Source: Halomonas sp.
GTDB lineage: Bacteria > Pseudomonadota > Gammaproteobacteria > Pseudomonadales > Halomonadaceae
Assembly: GCF_011050415.1 (NCBI RefSeq)
Contig: NZ_DRFS01000003.1
Span: 124,001 to 188,000, forward strand
Direction: 5' to 3'
Length of the DNA: 64,000 bases
Each line of letters begins with the position of its first letter. Position 1 is the stretch's first letter. This document shows positions 17,854 to 26,705 of the stretch, one piece after another. A program made the translations under genes and the position numbers. Under the pieces are notes generated by a model. That model saw nothing but the letters and a program-made list of their open reading frames with translations. It ran no database searches and was not told the DNA's origin.

Positions 17854-18776
17854 TAACGGTGCTCGCGTTTTTGGCGGGCAATTTCAAGCTTTTCACACAG
17901 TAGCTGAGTGCCCTCCATGAGTCGCGGCGTTGGCCGCTGAATCAGAGACGGCGGTACAAAAAAGAGGTTGTCTTTCGCCACTGCTGCCAAGTGAGAGTAC
18001 TGCTGCCAATGGTTAAGCCAGTGGCGATTCTCTTCGCCCATTCCCCCGGCAATAATGGCCTCAGGGTTAGCGGCCAGAACAGCTTCATCGTCAATGCGCG
18101 GCACCAGGCGTGCCAGCTCACCAAACACGTTTTGACCACCACAAATCTGCACTACCTGGCCAATAAGATGCTGATCATTAACACTCATGAGTGGCTCATC
18201 CCACACTTGGTAGAACGTTGGCACTGGCGCCCGGTCGCCGTAGCGATTTTCAAGGGCATCCATGGTATTGCGGAAACGGTCGGCTACCGCCTGTCCGGCG
18301 GCTTCGGTACCTGCCAGCCTTGCCAAGCGCTCAATGGCGCTCGCGACGCCTTCCATATCACGGGGCTCAATGTAAAACACCGGAATACCAAGGGCTTCAA
18401 GGGTATCAAGCTGTTCGGCGGGGTTTCCGGTCACCCAGCCAATCACTAAGTCAGGTGCCAGTCCCACTAGCCTTTCTAAATCAATCCGGGTGTGGCTACC
18501 CACCGAGGCTACTTCCTTTGCTTCAGGTGGATAATCGCTATAAGAAACAACGGCTACCACTTGGCTCCCTGCGCCAGCGGCATAGGTCAACTCCGTTGCC
18601 CCTGGCGAGAGCGTCGCGATGCGTCGGGCAGGATCATGAAGGCAGACCTCACGATCACGATCATCTACCGCGCAGCGGGCATGGTGGTAAGCCTGCGAAG
18701 TAGACACCATTAGCAAACACGCGAGGCCAATGGCCCCGCGTTTTAACGCACTTACGTTATTGACCAAAGTGAACAC
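17853..18776 (-). CDS. btuF: Cobalamin periplasmic binding protein BtuF
   Basis: The 307-residue product has an N-terminal signal peptide ending near ...SQA at about residue 29. The binding domain carries RIATLSPGATELTYAAGAG and DLVIGWVTGNP, typical of BtuF. It receives cobalamin from BtuB and hands it to BtuCD. Its start lies inside the last 20 bases of btuB, so it is likely translated by coupling. Confidence 0.92.
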   Translation of the reverse strand: MFTLVNNVSALKRGAIGLACLLMVSTSQAYHHARCAVDDRDREVCLHDPARRIATLSPGATELTYAAGAGSQVVAVVSYSDYPPEAKEVASVGSHTRIDLERLVGLAPDLVIGWVTGNPAEQLDTLEALGIPVFYIEPRDMEGVASAIERLARLAGTEAAGQAVADRFRNTMDALENRYGDRAPVPTFYQVWDEPLMSVNDQHLIGQVVQICGGQNVFGELARLVPRIDDEAVLAANPEAIIAGGMGEENRHWLNHWQQYSHLAAVAKDNLFFVPPSLIQRPTPRLMEGTQLLCEKLEIARQKREHR

Positions 18777-20577
18777 TCAAGAAACCTGCTCGGCCAGCGT
18801 TGATGTAATCACGCGTTGTTTCATACTCTTTATCAAAGGCATTTTCTAGCGTAACACGGGCGGTCCACAGCGGCGCAAACTGCCAGCCCGCACGTAAGTT
18901 AACCAGGCCGTAGCCACTTAAACGCTGGGTATTCGCGGCGTTATCATAACGGTGATTCTGTGCCACTAACGACCCTCCTAATGACCAATCACCTAGTTCG
19001 CGATCCGCATCCAAGCGCACGCTCTGGCTGGCACGACGGGCTAACCGGTTACCGGTATCCCGGTCTTCCGGATCCAGGTAAGTAAAGGCGGCCTGCAGTG
19101 TCCAGTCGTTCAGTTCAACGCCACTTGAAAACTCAGCACCGCGAATGCGAGCGTTGTTTACGTTTTGTGGTGCAAATAAACCGCTTGGCGTCGGCGCCCA
19201 GGCGATCAGGTCGTCATAATCGTTTTGGAAGGCCGCCAAGTCCCAGAACCACTGGTTATATTGACCGCGCACGCCTACTTCAACCGTTTCTGAGCTTTCT
19301 GGATTAAGGTCAGGATTGCCAGAATTTGGCCAGTATAAATCGTTAAAGCTTGGTGCTTTAAAAGCAGTGCCTAGGCTTGCGCGCAATGTATGGACGTTAT
19401 CTACCTGATAGCCCAGCCCCACGCTGCCAGTGACTTCATCGCCATAGGCTTCGTTGTCGTCATAACGCAGGCTTGCTTGAATAGCGAACGGTGCGAAGTC
19501 GAGCAGACCTTGAGTAAACACCGCTTTGTTATCGCGACGGGTGGCATCAAAATCATTGGTGCTTGAAACACGGTCTTCACTGATTTCCGCCCCAGCGATC
19601 AGCTCATGAGCGCCGAACTGAACATTGTTCTGCCAACGGGCGGTTTGGGTACGGGTATCAATCACAGAGTTGCCAAAATTATCAATCGTATCAAGCTCAT
19701 CGCGGGCTTCGCTAAGCGTTAATCGGCTCTGCCAGCGATCGGTGACAGGAAGCTCGCCGTATAGGCCCATCACCTGCTGGACAAAATCATTCTCGCCGCG
19801 GTCATATTCATTGTTACCGCGAGCCCGTAACGCGAGCAGGCCGACTTCTGTACCGCTATTAAAGGTATGCGCAATGCGCGCAAGTGCAGAGGTATTATCA
19901 TAGCCTTTGTCTTCACCGCCACGGCTAACCGGCTGGCCATCGGTATTGAAATGGCTACCAGCAAAACTGTAGCGCGTGCCGCCTTCTCGACCAGAGACGC
20001 CTGCACTTAACCGCTGGGTATTGAATGAACCACCGCCCACCGAAATTCTGGGTTGCGGGCCTTCCTCATCACCCTCTGGGGTAAACAGCTGAATGACCCC
20101 GCCGACGGCATCCGCACCGTAAAGGCTGCCGCGTGGACCGCGCACGATTTCCGCTCGGTCAAACATGCGTGGGTCAAGGTATTGAAAAGCGGCGCCACCG
20201 GACGTTGCTGAACGTAAGCGAATACCATCAATCATGAGCACAGATGCATCGCTTGGCGCACCACGTAGATAAACGCTGCTGTTTTTGCCAAAGCTGCCGT
20301 TGCTAGTCACATCCACACCAGGCTGGCCACGAAACAGATCGATTAGGCTAATCGGGTCTTGGCGGCGAAAAGTGGCTTCGTCCAGCACGCTAACCGATGA
20401 AAGACTCTCGTTCGCAGTGCGCGGCGCTAATGTGGCCGTGACAACGACAGGATCAAGCGCGGCTAACTCCGTTGTCGCTTCGGCGTACTGGGCCTCAGCA
20501 TGAACATGAAAGGCGAGCGGTAAGGCAGCCATACTAAACGCCGCCCGTTTGGCGGTGGTGTGGAAACGGTGGTTCAT
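18757..20577 (-). CDS. btuB: TonB-dependent outer-membrane cobalamin receptor BtuB
   Basis: The 606-residue product has a signal peptide (cleavage near AHA/AEA at about residue 27) and a TonB box DPVVVTAT at residues 42-49. It then has a plug domain (RGQPGVDVTSNG, VYLRGAPSDASVLMIDGIRL) and a beta-barrel ending in a terminal aromatic-type strand, SVHFGQ. ATG 20577 has AAGGGA six bases upstream; the longer frame to 20691 falls into the leader RNA. A cobalamin riboswitch precedes it. It is the first gene of the btuB-btuF-btuC-btuD operon and brings B12 across the outer membrane using TonB energy. Confidence 0.93.
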   Translation of the reverse strand: MNHRFHTTAKRAAFSMAALPLAFHVHAEAQYAEATTELAALDPVVVTATLAPRTANESLSSVSVLDEATFRRQDPISLIDLFRGQPGVDVTSNGSFGKNSSVYLRGAPSDASVLMIDGIRLRSATSGGAAFQYLDPRMFDRAEIVRGPRGSLYGADAVGGVIQLFTPEGDEEGPQPRISVGGGSFNTQRLSAGVSGREGGTRYSFAGSHFNTDGQPVSRGGEDKGYDNTSALARIAHTFNSGTEVGLLALRARGNNEYDRGENDFVQQVMGLYGELPVTDRWQSRLTLSEARDELDTIDNFGNSVIDTRTQTARWQNNVQFGAHELIAGAEISEDRVSSTNDFDATRRDNKAVFTQGLLDFAPFAIQASLRYDDNEAYGDEVTGSVGLGYQVDNVHTLRASLGTAFKAPSFNDLYWPNSGNPDLNPESSETVEVGVRGQYNQWFWDLAAFQNDYDDLIAWAPTPSGLFAPQNVNNARIRGAEFSSGVELNDWTLQAAFTYLDPEDRDTGNRLARRASQSVRLDADRELGDWSLGGSLVAQNHRYDNAANTQRLSGYGLVNLRAGWQFAPLWTARVTLENAFDKEYETTRDYINAGRAGFLSVHFGQ

Positions 20578-20750
20578 GAGGGATCCCTTGCTCGACGTGC
20601 TCACCCGCACGGCGTAGTTTTTTTGACCGAGCGCAGGGCACAACAAGGCAGTGACGGTCACCATCCATGAATCACATGGTGCCACCATCAATTGCCCAGA
20701 GAGCGCCCACCGCGTCTCGGTATGGTTTGGTTCTATTGAACCTCTACTCT

Positions 20751-20976
20751 CGGGCCGGTCTCCGGGCTGACGAGCGAAAGGTGTCTCTCACTAGCAGTTT
20801 ATAAACGCTATTTATAGAGTCACTACTTTCCGAACGACCACCTTCCCGTGCATACGCACAGTGGCTTTTTAGCCGTTCTTATCTCGATCACCGTTGCGGG
20901 GGCAGCGTTGGACTCGCGCGAGGCGCTCACCAACTTCCCGTTTCACTAGCGGCTTTATCCACCGCCAGCACCTGAG
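20751..20976 (-). promoter_or_regulatory. Cobalamin riboswitch in front of btuB
   Basis: Read leftward, the RNA shows AGGTGC at 20973-20968 and GCTGCCCCCGCAACGG near 20905. The GCCACTG box lies at 20875-20869, followed by GGGAAGGTGG. The B12 box AGCCCGGAGACCGGCC is at about 20768-20753. This is the full conserved order of a class I cobalamin riboswitch. It ends about 175 bases before the btuB start. Confidence 0.95.
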
Positions 20977-21054
20977 AGTGCGCGTAAACTAGCAACTTGT
21001 TGGGGGCCGGTCAATTGGAGCGTGGCACGAAGCCGTTCAGCATTGATTTTAGAG

Positions 21055-21489
21055 TCACGACTTAATCACCTTCATCAATCCGTGGCGCACATACCACACC
21101 TGATCGGCTTGGGCAGCGGCGTCTTGGGTGAACCAGCCATTGAGGTCTCGTAGCTGTCGCTGTTCAGGCTGCATGGGGACAATACCGCGGCCTATTTCAG
21201 TTGCAATGATGATCAAGGGTGCGTTTCGCTGGTCGGCGCGCTGGCATAGCATTGTCATATCGGACTGCCACTGCTGGCGAAGAGTCTCAGTGTCTGCGCT
21301 GCCTAAATTAGCACGGAGCCATTCAAGCACACCCGTTATCGCTAGCGGGGTATTGGCGGCTAACGCTTGGTGGCTATCTGCGAATGGCACATCGGCAGCT
21401 AAGCGCTTCCACAGCGCGGTAGGAAAACGCTTGGCTACGGCGTCGCGTCTGCCAGCGCAGGCACCGCCGATGAAGAGCTGCATTGCCAT
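21055..21489 (-). CDS. Degenerate CobU-like protein lacking a functional P-loop
   Basis: The 144-residue product resembles adenosylcobinamide kinase/guanylyltransferase CobU but is shorter. Its N-terminus FIGGACAGRRDAV (residues 6-18) aligns with the CobU P-loop GGARSGKS but has lost the lysine and serine. The segment TEIGRGIVPM at 97-106 and the C-terminal RDLNGWF...ADQVWYVRHGL match the NEVGxGIVP region of canonical CobU. The middle is much reduced. It overlaps cobC by 55 bases and ends the operon. It may be a regulatory or scaffold paralogue or a decaying copy; catalytic activity as a kinase seems unlikely. Confidence 0.72.
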   Translation of the reverse strand: MAMQLFIGGACAGRRDAVAKRFPTALWKRLAADVPFADSHQALAANTPLAITGVLEWLRANLGSADTETLRQQWQSDMTMLCQRADQRNAPLIIIATEIGRGIVPMQPEQRQLRDLNGWFTQDAAAQADQVWYVRHGLMKVIKS

Positions 21490-22070
21490 TCCCCTTTCCC
21501 ATGTTCGTCTGTTTGATAAATAAGCTGCCAGCGCCTGCCTTGGGCCTGAAGCACGGTACCGTCCCAGAAGTGGATTGTTTCAAAGCGACAACGCAGCTCT
21601 CGAATCACCCCACCGTGGGTCACGGCCAATACCTTTTTGTAGCCATCCAGGCGAGCTTTAGTCGCCAGATCCTGGAACCATGTATCTAGCCGTTGGCGCA
21701 GTTGAGCCGCCGATTCGCCACCGGGGATTTGCAGCTCGCCCACGCTATCAATCCAGGCGCGGTAATGGGGCAAATCTTTTAGCTCGTCATACACCTTACC
21801 TTCGTACTGGCCAAAATCGAGCTCGCGCAGACGCGGTTCAAGCGTAAGCGGCACATCCGCTTTGGCTACTTCAGCCCATTGAAGGGTTTGCTGGCAGCGT
21901 TGCAAGTCGCTTGAGTAGATGGCATCAAATCGCTCACTCTCCAACGCCTTACGCAGTGCCAACAGTCCTGCTTCGGCATCAGGAAATAGCAGCGGAATAT
22001 CTTGCTGGCCCTGATAGCGGCGCTCTAAATTCCAAGCGGTGATACCGTGGCGAACTGCCACCAGCTCCAT
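21435..22070 (-). CDS. cobC: Alpha-ribazole phosphatase, histidine phosphatase family
   Basis: The product of about 211 residues belongs to the phosphoglycerate-mutase-like phosphatases. The catalytic motif VRHG has its histidine at residue 8, and the second histidine is in VTHGGVIREL. The segment ELDFGQYEGK is typical of CobC/PhoE-type enzymes. In the nucleotide-loop pathway it removes phosphate from alpha-ribazole or cobalamin 5-prime phosphate. The start could be ATG 22088 or 22070; 22070 puts the strand leading to RHG at the N-terminus. It overlaps cobS by about 46 bases and sits in a cobalamin operon, which supports the role. Confidence 0.88.
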   Translation of the reverse strand: MELVAVRHGITAWNLERRYQGQQDIPLLFPDAEAGLLALRKALESERFDAIYSSDLQRCQQTLQWAEVAKADVPLTLEPRLRELDFGQYEGKVYDELKDLPHYRAWIDSVGELQIPGGESAAQLRQRLDTWFQDLATKARLDGYKKVLAVTHGGVIRELRCRFETIHFWDGTVLQAQGRRWQLIYQTDEHGKGEWQCSSSSAVPALADATP

Positions 22071-22795
22071 AGTAAGATCAATAGCCAAAGCTCTCCTCCT
22101 TCAATGGTGGCACCCACCATATCGCCGTTGATGCCGTTAAACAGTCGCAACATAAGCCAGCGCATTAGTACCACAAAAACGATGACCGTTAACCACATCA
22201 GCACGAGTACAGGAGCCAACAACGCGATTAATGCCAATGGCACCAGTGCGAGCGCCACATCCTGCCCGCTAAGTGACTGCTGCCAGCTCCATGCCAAGCC
22301 TTTTTGTTGAGCGCAAGGCGTCAACACCAGTAACGCAACGCCACCCCAACGCCCTAGTGCCGGCACTATTAATAGCCACCATAACGGCGCCTGATAGGTG
22401 AGCATCGCCCATAGCAGCACGCCCTTCCAGGCGAGCAAAAACAGCAGCGCCAATATCCCAAAGCTGCCGATTTGCGGATCTTTCATGATCTCCCAGCGGC
22501 GCACCAGGGGCTGATTGCTGCCCAGGGCATCGGCGATATCCATCACGCCATCCAAATGCAGCCCTCCTGAGAGCGCGACCCAAAGGCTAAGTAGCACCAG
22601 TGCGGTGATCGGCGTGGGAACGTTTTGCATGGCGATGGCTACCAGCGCCAACACGCTGCCGATCAGCAGGCCGACTAACGGGTAGGCGCGAACGGCCCAA
22701 CGTCGAGTGTCGGGCGTCCAGGGGCAGGCAATGGGAACAGGAATTCGGGTAAGAAATTGCAGCGCCAATAGCAGACCAAATAGCATATTTCTCAT
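22025..22795 (-). CDS. cobS: Cobalamin synthase CobS (adenosylcobinamide-GDP ribazoletransferase)
   Basis: The 256-residue product is a multi-spanning membrane protein with the family signature GGLHLDGVMDIADAL at residues 77-91. Its acidic residues bind the magnesium and diphosphate. It joins adenosylcobinamide-GDP to alpha-ribazole (phosphate), the last assembly step. ATG 22795 overlaps the cobU stop (ATGA), so the upstream extension to 22855 is rejected. Confidence 0.94.
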   Translation of the reverse strand: MRNMLFGLLLALQFLTRIPVPIACPWTPDTRRWAVRAYPLVGLLIGSVLALVAIAMQNVPTPITALVLLSLWVALSGGLHLDGVMDIADALGSNQPLVRRWEIMKDPQIGSFGILALLFLLAWKGVLLWAMLTYQAPLWWLLIVPALGRWGGVALLVLTPCAQQKGLAWSWQQSLSGQDVALALVPLALIALLAPVLVLMWLTVIVFVVLMRWLMLRLFNGINGDMVGATIEGGELWLLILLWSWWQFATVSPLGI

Positions 22796-23379
22796 GGCGA
22801 GCGCTCTTTCATACACTGTCTTCCCTCTGCGGTTTCCACTCCCCCTGTTTTCCATTCGATCGCGCAGCCTGCTACCACTTCAACTACCGAGTCTGCCTCC
22901 GCCGCCAGCCAGCGGTGGGCTCGCTGAAGAAAAGCCAGGTAGCGCCAGGTATCAGGATCGGTGGGTGGTAATGCTTCGTTAATATCGTTGGAGACAATCA
23001 CCAAGTGAACATGGCGTGCTGTAGCGCTACCCACGGCTCTTTGCAGCAGTGCCAAGCCTTCCTCTTCACTCAGCTTGCTGGCGTATAGCACTTGGCTGGT
23101 CCATAGGGTTAAACAGTCCAGCAGCACTGCGCTGCCATCAGGTACTTGAGCCACTGCTTTATCAATCGCCAATGGCGCTTCTATGGTGACCCATCGAGGT
23201 GCTTGCCCCTGCCCGTTCCTAGCCTGTTGGTGCAGGGCAACCCGTTTGGCCATTTCATCGTCATACACGTCGGCGGTCGCAATGTAATAGCAGGGTGAAC
23301 CGTCAGCTGCGCTAAGCACGCGCTGCTCGGCGAGCTCACTTTTACCGGAGCGCGCGCCGCCACTAACGAAGACAATCAT
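22792..23379 (-). CDS. cobU: Adenosylcobinamide kinase/guanylyltransferase CobU (variant C-terminal motif)
   Basis: The 195-residue product has the CobU P-loop GGARSGKS at residues 7-14. It keeps a histidine (H50) at the position of the guanylylated residue and the LLDCLTLW segment near 87. It phosphorylates adenosylcobinamide and transfers GMP. Unusually, the region where canonical enzymes read NEVGxGIVP instead reads SNDINEALPP (130-139), followed by a divergent C-terminus. The operon also encodes a short CobU-like protein that has the missing motif. Its start overlaps the end of cobD by 17 bases. Confidence 0.9.
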   Translation of the reverse strand: MIVFVSGGARSGKSELAEQRVLSAADGSPCYYIATADVYDDEMAKRVALHQQARNGQGQAPRWVTIEAPLAIDKAVAQVPDGSAVLLDCLTLWTSQVLYASKLSEEEGLALLQRAVGSATARHVHLVIVSNDINEALPPTDPDTWRYLAFLQRAHRWLAAEADSVVEVVAGCAIEWKTGGVETAEGRQCMKERSP

Positions 23380-24541
23380 TTAGTACCTTATTCAGTACAT
23401 TAACTAGCCGCCGATTGGCAGGTTCGTCCCGCAGCGCAACCCTTAACCAATCGCCATCGAGCCCCGAGAAGTTGTGGGTATGACGTACCAGAATGCCCCG
23501 GCGTAGTAGCTGTTCAAACAGCGTGTCACTGGTAATACCCCATGCAGCGCTGGGCCGCATTAGAAAAAAACAGGCGTGGCTCGGCACTATCTCAACAACT
23601 GGCTCAAGCTCAAGCAATGGTTCAAGACCTGTCTCAAGCCCTAGCTGGGTGAGTGACTGCATCATGCGTGGGCGTTCAGTGGCCAACCAGCGGTGGGTTC
23701 GCCGGGCAAAGGCCTTATCCGCCAATAACGGCGCCACCAGTTCAGCCGCCAAGTGGTTAACGCTCCAGGGGGGCTGATGGGTGGCGGCGCTGTTTATAGT
23801 TGCCTCATCCGCCAACATATAGCCCAGCCGTAGCCCAGGCAGGGTATAAAATTTGGTCATTGAGTGCAGCAGCATCAAGTGCGGATAGCGTACCAGTAGC
23901 GATGCCAACGAAACCTGTTGTGGCGTCTCCCCCACCATATCGATAAAGGCTTCATCGACCACCACCCGGCAGCCAATCAACGCGGTCTGCTCTAGCAAGA
24001 CTTCCATTGCTGGAAAGTCAATCAGCGTTGCCGTCGGGTTATTGGGCCGACATAGAAACAGCACATCAATACCGTTCAGGGACGCCAGCAGTGCCTCTAG
24101 ATCCAGTGCAAAGTGGGGTACAGGCAGCGCAATTTCAGTGAGCGAAAGCCGATGCGCATGACACGCCCGGGCATACTCGCCAAAGCTGGGAGTAAGAACC
24201 GCCCCGCGTTTACCTGCATGCAGCGCAGCGGCAAGAAAAATCGCTTCTGCGCCGCCATTAGTTAGGAGTACCTGTTCGGGCTGAAGTTGGTAATGGGCGG
24301 CAATGGCCCGACGAGCCACGCCATAATCCGGCGAAGGGTAGCGTTCAAGGCCTGCCAGCTGATGGGTTAACCAGGTGCTAACCCAAGCGGGTGGGCCCAA
24401 AGGGTTAAGATTGGCGCTAAAATCTTCCAGGCGGTGATCGGCTGGCAAGCCATAGTGCGCTAATAGCGCCTTGGCCTGGCCACCATGCGCGGGCCAAGGA
24501 GAGCTAGGGCATAAAGAGCTGGGCGACAGAAATTGATTCAT
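23363..24541 (-). CDS. cobD: L-threonine-O-3-phosphate decarboxylase (PLP, class I aminotransferase fold)
   Basis: The 392-residue product is a fold-type I PLP enzyme. The Schiff-base lysine is Lys230 in HSMTKFYTLPG. The segments FSANLNPLGPP near residue 41 and LCRPNNPT near 163 are typical of CobD (Salmonella naming; CobC in Pseudomonas naming). It makes (R)-1-aminopropan-2-ol phosphate for the aminopropanol linker. Histidinol-phosphate aminotransferase is a close relative, but the position between cbiB and cobU settles the assignment. It overlaps cbiB by four bases. Confidence 0.93.
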   Translation of the reverse strand: MNQFLSPSSLCPSSPWPAHGGQAKALLAHYGLPADHRLEDFSANLNPLGPPAWVSTWLTHQLAGLERYPSPDYGVARRAIAAHYQLQPEQVLLTNGGAEAIFLAAALHAGKRGAVLTPSFGEYARACHAHRLSLTEIALPVPHFALDLEALLASLNGIDVLFLCRPNNPTATLIDFPAMEVLLEQTALIGCRVVVDEAFIDMVGETPQQVSLASLLVRYPHLMLLHSMTKFYTLPGLRLGYMLADEATINSAATHQPPWSVNHLAAELVAPLLADKAFARRTHRWLATERPRMMQSLTQLGLETGLEPLLELEPVVEIVPSHACFFLMRPSAAWGITSDTLFEQLLRRGILVRHTHNFSGLDGDWLRVALRDEPANRRLVNVLNKVLNDCLR

Positions 24542-25548
24542 AGTAGCCCCTTAAAAATGAATGACAATCCAGCTATCACCACCACGGACAGCAACATAAA
24601 TAACAGCCAGGCGCCGTGCATTAAGCGCACCGTGGCAGTTATATGCGTGACCTGAAGCACTTCAAACGGCTCACCTAGGGTAGCGCGCTGAGACACCACT
24701 CCTTGATAGTAATTGGTGCCACCCAACTGAACGCCAAGTAGCCTTGCCACCATGGCCTCCGGCCAGCCAGCATTGGGGCTGGGGTGGCGCGGCGCATCGC
24801 GACAAGTGCCACGCAGTGCGCCTTTCCAGCGCAGGTGCACAACACCTGAAATGCTCAATAGCAGGCCAGCCAGCCATAGGCATAGCACCGTTAAACGGGC
24901 GGGTATCCAATTAGCTGCATCGTCCAGCTTGGCAGAGGCAAAACCAAAATCGGCATAGCGCTGGTTTTTATAACCAACCATTGAGTCGAGAGTATTCACC
25001 GCTTTATAGGCTAGCGCTAGCGGCGCCCCTCCGACCAGGGCGAAGAATAGCGGCGCGGTGATGCCATCCACAGTGTTTTCCGCCACGGTTTCCACCGTGC
25101 CCCGGGTAATCTCTGCTTCATCCAAGTTTTGGGTATCGCGACCGACTATCATCCCGAGTGCCTTCCGCGCTGCGGGCAAATCGCCTTGGGTAAGCGGTTT
25201 GATCACAGCGCGGGCAGCCTCGCCCAAGCCTTTAATAGCAAGTGTTGTGGAGAGTAGCCACAGTTCAGCCAGAAGCGCCAGCCCGGAATGCAGCCGCGCC
25301 ATCATCGCCAGCAGCAGCCAGCTAACACTCCATACACCGCCTACCACTATAATGGTTAGCACCACCCCACTTACCCGGCGTTGCTTGGCAGAACCGCGAT
25401 TCCATATCCGCTCATAGCCGCTAATCACCCGCCCCATCAGCACCACTGGATGTGGCAGAGAGCGCGGGTCGCCGACGATCAGATCAATCACAATCGCGAC
25501 GGCCACCATCACTAAAGTGACGGGTAAATAATCGCTCAACATGCTCAT
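24538..25548 (-). CDS. cbiB: Adenosylcobinamide-phosphate synthase CbiB
   Basis: The 336-residue membrane protein matches CbiB (called CobD in Pseudomonas naming). It opens with a hydrophobic segment leading to DLIVGDPRSLPHPVVLMG, which is the family signature. It also carries SRDTQ-like GRDTQNLDEAEITRGTVETVAEN and NTLDSMVGYKNQRY. It attaches aminopropanol phosphate to adenosylcobyric acid. It is coupled on both sides: the start overlaps cobT's stop and the stop overlaps cobD's start. Confidence 0.94.
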   Translation of the reverse strand: MSMLSDYLPVTLVMVAVAIVIDLIVGDPRSLPHPVVLMGRVISGYERIWNRGSAKQRRVSGVVLTIIVVGGVWSVSWLLLAMMARLHSGLALLAELWLLSTTLAIKGLGEAARAVIKPLTQGDLPAARKALGMIVGRDTQNLDEAEITRGTVETVAENTVDGITAPLFFALVGGAPLALAYKAVNTLDSMVGYKNQRYADFGFASAKLDDAANWIPARLTVLCLWLAGLLLSISGVVHLRWKGALRGTCRDAPRHPSPNAGWPEAMVARLLGVQLGGTNYYQGVVSQRATLGEPFEVLQVTHITATVRLMHGAWLLFMLLSVVVIAGLSFIFKGLL

Positions 25549-26594
25549 AATCCAGCGTTATCGCTAACACCGGCATCGGCAAAGGTGGCCATCTCCGCCA
25601 CCATCGCGGTTGCGGCTTGTAGTAGCGGATAAGCCAGTGCAGCACCGCTCCCCTCGCCCAGCCGCATGCCCATATCGAGCAGTGGTTTAGCCTCTAACGC
25701 CTTTAGGGCGATGTCGTGACCAGGCTCTTGGGAACGGTGGCCGAAAATCAGGTAGCCACGCACGGCCGGGCAAAGGCGGCAGGCGGTAAGTGCCGCGACG
25801 GTGGCGATAAAGCCATCCACAATCGCCGGTAGCCGATGCGCTGCTGCTGCTATATAGGCACCGGTCATCGCGGCAATTTCCAGGCCGCCTAGCTTAGCAA
25901 GCACCTCTAATGGCGCCTCTGGATTGGCTTGCCGAGCGCTAATGGCTCGCTCAATCACCGCGACTTTATGGGCCTGCTGAGTGCTGTTAATACCGGTACC
26001 TGCTCCTACCACGAGGGCGGCCGGCACACCGAGCAACACCGACAGCATTGCGCTGCTAGCGGTGGTGTTGGCAATGCCCATTTCGCCGACAACAATGCAG
26101 TTAGCGCCCGTTGCTTTGGCCCGTTCAACGGCGGCGATACCAACCTTTATCGCCGCCAAAGCATCATCAGCCTGCATGGCGTCTTCTACCACCATATTGG
26201 CGGTACCCGCACGCACTTTTGCCAGGGTAACGCCAGGAATGGTTAACCTAGAGGCAACCCCCACATCCACCACCTCAATTTGGGCACCTATTTGGCGGGC
26301 AAAGACGTTAATGGCGGCCCCGCCGTTGGCAAAATTAGCCACCATCTGCGCGGTCACTTCTTGGGGAAAAGCAGAAACCCCCTCGGCCGCAACCCCGTGA
26401 TCAGCGGCAAACACCAGCACAGCAGGCGGAGTAACGGTAGGCTTAAGCTCGCCAGTGATGGCGCTAAGTTGAATTGCGAGCTCTTCCAGCGCGCCTAAAC
26501 TTCCCGGCGGCTTGGTTAGCGTATCCAAATAGCGGCGTGTTTCTTCGCCAGCATTGAGATCAACGGGCTGAACTTGGTCAACAAGGCGAAGCAT
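25545..26594 (-). CDS. cobT: Nicotinate-nucleotide-dimethylbenzimidazole phosphoribosyltransferase CobT
   Basis: The 349-residue product activates the lower ligand base, usually 5,6-dimethylbenzimidazole, to alpha-ribazole phosphate. It shows TKPPGSLG at residues 27-34, FAADHGV near 62, and the catalytic glutamate in GEGSGA at 313-318. ATG 26594 has GGAG five bases upstream; the extension to 26648 has no such site. It is the first gene of the leftward nucleotide-loop operon. The 111 bases upstream of it contain no cobalamin riboswitch. Confidence 0.95.
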   Translation of the reverse strand: MLRLVDQVQPVDLNAGEETRRYLDTLTKPPGSLGALEELAIQLSAITGELKPTVTPPAVLVFAADHGVAAEGVSAFPQEVTAQMVANFANGGAAINVFARQIGAQIEVVDVGVASRLTIPGVTLAKVRAGTANMVVEDAMQADDALAAIKVGIAAVERAKATGANCIVVGEMGIANTTASSAMLSVLLGVPAALVVGAGTGINSTQQAHKVAVIERAISARQANPEAPLEVLAKLGGLEIAAMTGAYIAAAAHRLPAIVDGFIATVAALTACRLCPAVRGYLIFGHRSQEPGHDIALKALEAKPLLDMGMRLGEGSGAALAYPLLQAATAMVAEMATFADAGVSDNAGL

Positions 26595-26620
26595 AGCGGC
26601 TCCAGAGCAACAAAGCGGAA

Positions 26621-26639
26621 GAAACGGGCGAGCCGTTTC
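26621..26639 (-). terminator. Possible weak terminator hairpin between the outer-membrane factor and cobT
   Basis: The sequence GAAACGG-GCGAG-CCGTTTC forms a perfect 7-bp stem. In leftward reading it follows the outer-membrane factor gene but has only a short T-rich tail (TTCC), so termination would be weak. Confidence 0.3.
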
Positions 26640-26705
26640 AAAGCGCAAAATAGTAACAAAATCTGCACGCTTCGGTGGGCCGCATTTTGTGTCATCCAGC
26701 AGTCG

